Below are positions 59,912 through 64,000 of a stretch of 64,000 nucleotides of DNA, piece by piece. The position numbers and the translations under genes were made by a program. The DNA comes from Pelotomaculum propionicicum. GTDB lineage: Bacteria > Bacillota > Desulfotomaculia > Desulfotomaculales > Pelotomaculaceae. The notes beneath the pieces were generated by a model. The model had not been told where the DNA came from and searched no databases. It worked only from the letters and a program-made list of their open reading frames with translations. Positions within the stretch are counted from its first letter, which is position 1. The number at the start of each line of letters is the position of its first letter. The DNA lies in the NCBI RefSeq assembly GCF_004369225.1, contig NZ_QFFZ01000009.1, positions 23,990 to 87,989 of the forward strand, written 5' to 3'.

Positions 59912-61315
59912 TCATGAGGATTTATGATAATAGAAAATGTTTGCGTATTCAACTACTTTACGTAAAGCCTTGGCCTTTTGCTTGCTTTCAATGAGCATGT
60001 CAGCCTCACGTCCCCAGGCGCGAGAATAATCCCGCAGCTTCTTAGCAAGCTCCGACGCTCCCCCATTGGAGTTTATCTGTGTAGAGCGGGCTCCCGTTTC
60101 GGCGACAATCTCCGCCAGAGCCTCCGGATTGTCAATAATGGGACAGGGGCGAAGCATATTGCTGTTAAAAGGCTGCCTTTTTTGATAGGCCTGCATAAGC
60201 GGCGATTTCAGCGCCTCAAGCAGGGATATATTTTTGATATTATCTGTGGCGTAGTGAACAAACGCGCAGGGCTCCACTTCCCCGGCGGCGTTGATATGCA
60301 GGTAGCGGCGGCCACCGGCGATACACCCGTTTACAGCTTCTCCGTCATTCCAGAAATCAATAACAGCTATCGGCTTGGTCTTTCTGAAACGTTGCACCTG
60401 CCGGTACATAAAGGCGCGCTGCTCCGGAGTGGCCATCATATCAAGGTTTATATCCCTCCCGATGGGAATGTAAGTAAAATACCAGCCGAATGTGCATCCC
60501 ATTTTGATCATCAGATCCCAAAATTCTTCACTGCCGACCTCTTCAGTATTGTAGCGGGTGTAAGTGGCGGAAAAACCAAATATCACTCCGGCCTTATGGA
60601 GGGTGTCCATCGCCTTCATTACACGGTCAAATACACCTTGTCCCCGCCTTTTATCGGTGTTTTCCCGGAACCCTTCCAGGCTGATGGCAAAAGCTATATT
60701 GCCAAGCCGGGCTACCTCTTCGGCAAAACGGTCGTCTATAAGGGTGCCGTTGGTATAGACATGAAAAACCATATCCGGATACCTGGCAGCCAGCCTAAGT
60801 ATGACGTCCTTATTCATAAGCGGCTCTCCGCCTGAAATCACTATAAAATAGATGCCCAGTTCCCTGGCTTCGCCACAAATTCTTACGAAAGTTGTGTAAT
60901 TCAACTCCTGCTCCTTGCTGTAATCGCCAGCCCAGCAACCCGTACAGCGCAGGTTGCACCTGGAAGTCTGGTCAACAAGCAGTGCAAACGGTATGTTGAC
61001 ACCTAGTTTCTCGCTCATCTCCCGTTGTTTTGGAACCCCCAAAAACCAGGCATTTAAAAACATGTTTGTAAACAGGCGTTCCCTGACCCTGGGGTGCGCT
61101 TCTCTAAAAAACCTCATAAACAATTGATACCAGTTGTTGTTCTTGTTCTGGAAAGCCTTTTCGGCATCACGAACCATCTCCCGGTATACCGGGTCGAAAG
61201 GGATCCTTGCAGCCAGGTTTAAAAGAGATTGAATACCTTTTTCAGGATTTTTGTTTGCATAATTAACTACCATTTTTAAAGTAGTTTCTCCAAGAACTTT
61301 TGTAGCCAGACTCAT
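59912..61315 (-). CDS. Radical SAM protein with SPASM-like C-terminal region
   Basis: 467 residues. The radical SAM cluster is CNLRCTGC (about 120-127), followed by ISGGEPL. Further Cys residues lie in CIAGGRRYLHINAAGEVEPC and LRPCPII, suggesting a SPASM-like auxiliary cluster. The N-terminal 110 residues are helical. The family is widespread but I cannot name a substrate; its position beside cfa suggests lipid or envelope modification. Its C-terminal coding end is duplicated as a relic at 59782-59882. Confidence 0.85.
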   Translation of the reverse strand: MSLATKVLGETTLKMVVNYANKNPEKGIQSLLNLAARIPFDPVYREMVRDAEKAFQNKNNNWYQLFMRFFREAHPRVRERLFTNMFLNAWFLGVPKQREMSEKLGVNIPFALLVDQTSRCNLRCTGCWAGDYSKEQELNYTTFVRICGEARELGIYFIVISGGEPLMNKDVILRLAARYPDMVFHVYTNGTLIDDRFAEEVARLGNIAFAISLEGFRENTDKRRGQGVFDRVMKAMDTLHKAGVIFGFSATYTRYNTEEVGSEEFWDLMIKMGCTFGWYFTYIPIGRDINLDMMATPEQRAFMYRQVQRFRKTKPIAVIDFWNDGEAVNGCIAGGRRYLHINAAGEVEPCAFVHYATDNIKNISLLEALKSPLMQAYQKRQPFNSNMLRPCPIIDNPEALAEIVAETGARSTQINSNGGASELAKKLRDYSRAWGREADMLIESKQKAKALRKVVEYANIFYYHKSS

Positions 61316-61360
61316 GACTTCTGCCTTCTTTCAGCTATTTAATAATAAAAATCAACCATA

Positions 61361-61879
61361 TTAAACTGCGCACATTTCTTGAATTTTCTCCAGCTTAAAT
61401 GACCGGTTTTTATTTTTTTCAATTAATCTCTCTTCTACCAGAGGTGGTACAAAGCAACTCAGTGAACCGCCAAAAGATGCCAATTCTTTTACCGTGCTTG
61501 AGCTTATGCAGGAATATTCAGCTTTAGTCATCAAAAATATCGTTTCAACAACACCTGTCAGCTTTTTATTTGTAAGTGCCATGCGAAACTCGTTTTCAAA
61601 GTCAGAGATCACCCGCAGCCCCCGCACGATATGTTTGGCCTTCTTTTGCAGCGCATAATCCACCGTCAAACCTTCAAATGAATCCACCTCAACATTGGGA
61701 TATAGCGCAAGGACTTCCCTGAGCATCTCAACCCGCTCTTCTGTTGAAAAGAGTGGATTCTTCAACGGATTGCGGGAAACTGCCACAATTACACTGTCAA
61801 AGAGCAAAGAAGCCCTTTCAATAATATCTAAATGACCAAAGGTTACTGGATCAAAGCTTCCGGGGTAAATGGCACGCAT
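61361..61879 (-). CDS. coaD: Phosphopantetheine adenylyltransferase, copy 2
   Basis: 172 residues with the whole CoaD signature ([49 protein letters not shown]). It is close to the copy at 48290-48781 but has a longer, basic C-terminus ending QEMCAV. AGGAGGTGAG lies inside the end of the small upstream gene, so the two are coupled. Having two coaD genes within 13 kb is unusual; this one may serve a special role or be a recent duplicate. Confidence 0.93.
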   Translation of the reverse strand: MRAIYPGSFDPVTFGHLDIIERASLLFDSVIVAVSRNPLKNPLFSTEERVEMLREVLALYPNVEVDSFEGLTVDYALQKKAKHIVRGLRVISDFENEFRMALTNKKLTGVVETIFLMTKAEYSCISSSTVKELASFGGSLSCFVPPLVEERLIEKNKNRSFKLEKIQEMCAV

Positions 61880-61880
61880 G

Positions 61881-62075
61881 CTAGCTCACCTCCTGGTTTA
61901 AACTCAACTTTGCTTTTTTTTGCGTGCTGCCAAGTTCTTGCTCAAATCTCTTTACATATTTTCTAATTCTATCGAGGAATAGTTCAATATTGATCCAACC
62001 ATGTTCCTCAATATACACGTAACCTGCACTTGAAGTTTTTCCGCTTTTCCCTTTTTTACACAAGACATAGCGCAT
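61881..62075 (-). CDS. Small hypothetical protein upstream of coaD copy 2
   Basis: 64 residues starting [15 protein letters not shown]; basic, with one short helical, charged middle ([18 protein letters not shown]) and no membrane segment. ATG at 62075 has AAGGTGA upstream; three earlier codons are in frame. Its stop lies one base before the coaD start. I do not recognise it. Confidence 0.7.
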   Translation of the reverse strand: MRYVLCKKGKSGKTSSAGYVYIEEHGWINIELFLDRIRKYVKRFEQELGSTQKKAKLSLNQEVS

Positions 62076-62321
62076 AAAAATCACCTTTACTTATAAAAGA
62101 TGTGGCACTAAAGCCGGAAGGCATGGAATGCCGGCTTTCAACCGGTATCCATGCCCCCTCCCCCAAAACCGATTGCGACTTTAACGCGTCCGTTTACAAC
62201 GAACTGTAAAATCTCTTTGAGATACTCCCTGTTTCTTTATATCTTTTTTCTTTTAGACTACCTTGCTCTTTTTTACATAAATACACACTATAACATTTAA
62301 TTTTAAAAAAACAGCTTCACA

Positions 62322-63662
62322 TCAGGCCTTCGTCTTCTGCAATTCTTTGGAGTCTTCTGTAAAGTACATGGCTATTGCTCCGATAACAAGCGCGATTATA
62401 CAAATCCAAAAAGCTCTCTGGTAAGCTTCAACCGGAAACTTGCCGCCGACCTTGCCGTAGGCGTCAAGTACACGGCCCATAATAGTCTGGAAAAATGCTC
62501 CCCCAACGAAATACCAGATGTTTACCATACCGTTTGCTGTTGCAATAAAGCTGTGCGGCTGCCCCTCGGATACATGAGCGTAGTTGGGCACGTAACTGCC
62601 GCAGAAAAAGCCCATGATGAACAGCAAGGGGTAGAAAGCTCCTACAGGAATATGACCAGTCGCTAAAACCACAGGCAGCCAGACGATGATGTAGATTATC
62701 ATGCCATAGAGAGACGCTTTCCGCCTCGACTTCAGCACCCGGTCTGAAGTCAAACCTATGGTGAAGCAGCCTATAGCCATACCTATCGGCCACATCATCA
62801 GCATGTTGGCGGCCGCTTGTTTAGTGAGACCGTAGATATCCTGCGCGTAGGGCACAAACCAGAGTCCCTGGAATCCCATGACCGTACCGTAAATCATAAA
62901 CGCATAGACAGCTATCAGCCAGTAGTTCTTCATTCTGAACAGTTTGCCGCAGTTTTGCAGGAAGGTCGCATTGTGCGAGCCGTCTGCCGATGTGTAGTAA
63001 TTCACACCATCAATTTCCGAAACGGTCGGCAGTCCCATGTCTTGCGGCTTGTTCCTGAGCAGGATAAAGTTCAGTATGGCCACTATTACCAAGCCGGCGC
63101 CGACCCAATAAAACGCGGCTCTCCAACCCATTGCGCCCACTATTAACGCCAGCGGGGCGGAAGCGATAATAGCGCCGACGTTACCCAGAGTGAGCATGGT
63201 ACCCGTCAGCGTGGCAAACTCTTTAGGTCGGAACCAGTTGGCCAGGATCCTCATGCAAGGTATCCACACGACCGCCACGCCGACACCCATCAGGAAGCGG
63301 CCAAAAATGATTATGCCGAAACTTTTCGCAAGACCAAACATTATGGTCCCGATAGCTGCGATAAGGAAGAAAGTACCCACCGAAAATCTCGGCCCCAGGT
63401 AGTCTGACAGTACACCTGACGGTATCTGCATAGCCGCGTAGGGATAAAAATACATGGACGACAGAACCCCCAGCGCTGTTGCTGTCAGGCCGAATTCCTT
63501 CATCAGCTCCGGCGCGACAACAGCGGGACAAACACGGTCGAAATATACAAAAACGTAAGTAAACAATAAAATACCATAACAAACCCAACGATAACTGAGC
63601 ATTTTCCTTGCTTTGTCGGACAATTGCGCTTTTGTGCCTAATTCGGCTGCCGCTTGATTCAT
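62322..63662 (-). CDS. Major facilitator superfamily transporter
   Basis: 446 residues with about twelve membrane segments and the MFS loop motifs (GVLSDYLGPRFS after helix 2; SDRVLKSRRKAS in the middle loop). It begins after GGAGGATT with ATG at 63662; ten earlier codons are rejected. It looks like anion/sugar-acid:cation symporter-type MFS proteins (YFDRVCPAVVAPEL in helix 1), but substrate is not visible. It lies directly downstream of fixX on the same strand, so uptake of an organic acid metabolised by flavoproteins is conceivable. Confidence 0.88.
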   Translation of the reverse strand: MNQAAAELGTKAQLSDKARKMLSYRWVCYGILLFTYVFVYFDRVCPAVVAPELMKEFGLTATALGVLSSMYFYPYAAMQIPSGVLSDYLGPRFSVGTFFLIAAIGTIMFGLAKSFGIIIFGRFLMGVGVAVVWIPCMRILANWFRPKEFATLTGTMLTLGNVGAIIASAPLALIVGAMGWRAAFYWVGAGLVIVAILNFILLRNKPQDMGLPTVSEIDGVNYYTSADGSHNATFLQNCGKLFRMKNYWLIAVYAFMIYGTVMGFQGLWFVPYAQDIYGLTKQAAANMLMMWPIGMAIGCFTIGLTSDRVLKSRRKASLYGMIIYIIVWLPVVLATGHIPVGAFYPLLFIMGFFCGSYVPNYAHVSEGQPHSFIATANGMVNIWYFVGGAFFQTIMGRVLDAYGKVGGKFPVEAYQRAFWICIIALVIGAIAMYFTEDSKELQKTKA

Positions 63663-63851
63663 AGCAATCCTCCTTGTATTCTTTAATATCATACCTTCAC
63701 TATTAAGTTTTTATAAAAATAACGACTTTGTAACTACCCTCCTTCCCTGAAAATCGACTTTTTAAATAACTGCTCCTGAAATGAGCATTTACTCCACATA
63801 CAGTAATTACAAGATAAAGAACTGCAAGGACAGCAAACATCCTACAATGGT

Positions 63852-64000
63852 TTAACCATACCTGAAACTAACCCCAAACCCGCCCCTGGGATACTGCCAG
63901 CTGATCGCCCCCTCCTTCGGGCAAATAATCCTGCAGGTGCCGCATTCCAGGCAGCCCGCGTAGTCAAAGGACAGCTCACCGTCCTCCTTCAGCGTGTACA
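63852..64000 (-). CDS. fixX: Ferredoxin-like protein FixX, 3' end
   Basis: Only the last 49 residues are in the window; the gene runs out at base 64000. The tail has CLECGTCRIICPKEGAISW and PRGGFGVSFRYG, diagnostic of FixX, the ferredoxin partner of FixABC electron-transfer flavoprotein complexes. fixABC would be expected beyond the window. Confidence 0.9.
   Translation of the reverse strand, partial: YTLKEDGELSFDYAGCLECGTCRIICPKEGAISWQYPRGGFGVSFRYG

Overview
The window looks like a chromosomal segment from an anaerobic, endospore-forming, low-to-mid GC Firmicute. The best guess is a Desulfotomaculum/Pelotomaculum-type member of the Peptococcaceae, possibly syntrophic. This rests on the germination protease gpr, the sporulation membrane protein ylbJ, Bacillus-like gene order (ylxM-ffh-rpsP-khpA-ylqD-rimM-trmD-rplS-lepB-rbgA; fapR-plsX-fab-acpP-rnc-ftsY), many TTG and GTG starts, a membrane formate dehydrogenase, an uptake [NiFe]-hydrogenase and a FixX-type ferredoxin. 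The species assignment is inference.

Layout. (1) 1-4142: 3' part of a formate dehydrogenase catalytic subunit, a four-cluster Fe-S subunit and an NrfD/HybB-type membrane subunit. (2) 4153-11179: hydrogenase maturation genes hypA, a MinD/Mrp-type ATPase in the hypB position, hypF, hypC, hypD, hypE and the endopeptidase. (3) 11180-11855: a long leader with a c-di-GMP-I riboswitch between two copies of an unidentified structured element, followed by a Tat-exported [NiFe]-hydrogenase (small, large, Fe-S, HybB-like; 11856-16397). (4) 16501-22837 (minus): tatA, then the translation/secretion operon up to ylxM. (5) 23254-26932: class III aminotransferase, a diguanylate cyclase and an rRNA methyltransferase. 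(6) 27147-31866 (minus): methylthioadenosine/adenosylhomocysteine salvage (mtaD, ahcY, mtnA, mtnP). (7) 31976-42917 (minus): zinc-ribbon protein, ftsY, rnc, the fatty acid operon under a clear FapR operator, rpmF and the DUF177 gene, with a roughly 375-nt candidate structured RNA between the last two. (8) 43055-53557: ylbJ, an ADP-forming acyl-CoA synthetase with a DRTGG partner, coaD-rsmD, gpr, recG, rpmB. (9) 53597-57742 (minus): the ribDEBAH operon with FMN riboswitch. (10) 58200-64000: a small Cys-rich protein, cfa, a radical SAM gene with a decayed tandem relic, a second coaD, an MFS transporter, and the end of fixX.

How it fits together: the formate dehydrogenase and the hydrogenase carry closely similar Fe-S and NrfD subunits, so both probably feed or draw electrons from the same membrane carrier through one module. 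The maturation genes between them supply Ni and Fe(CN)2CO assembly, TatA is adjacent for export, and the c-di-GMP riboswitch suggests second-messenger control of the hydrogenase. Intergenic regions are unusually rich in dispersed inverted repeats of several families; no complete insertion sequence, tRNA, rRNA or CRISPR array was seen.
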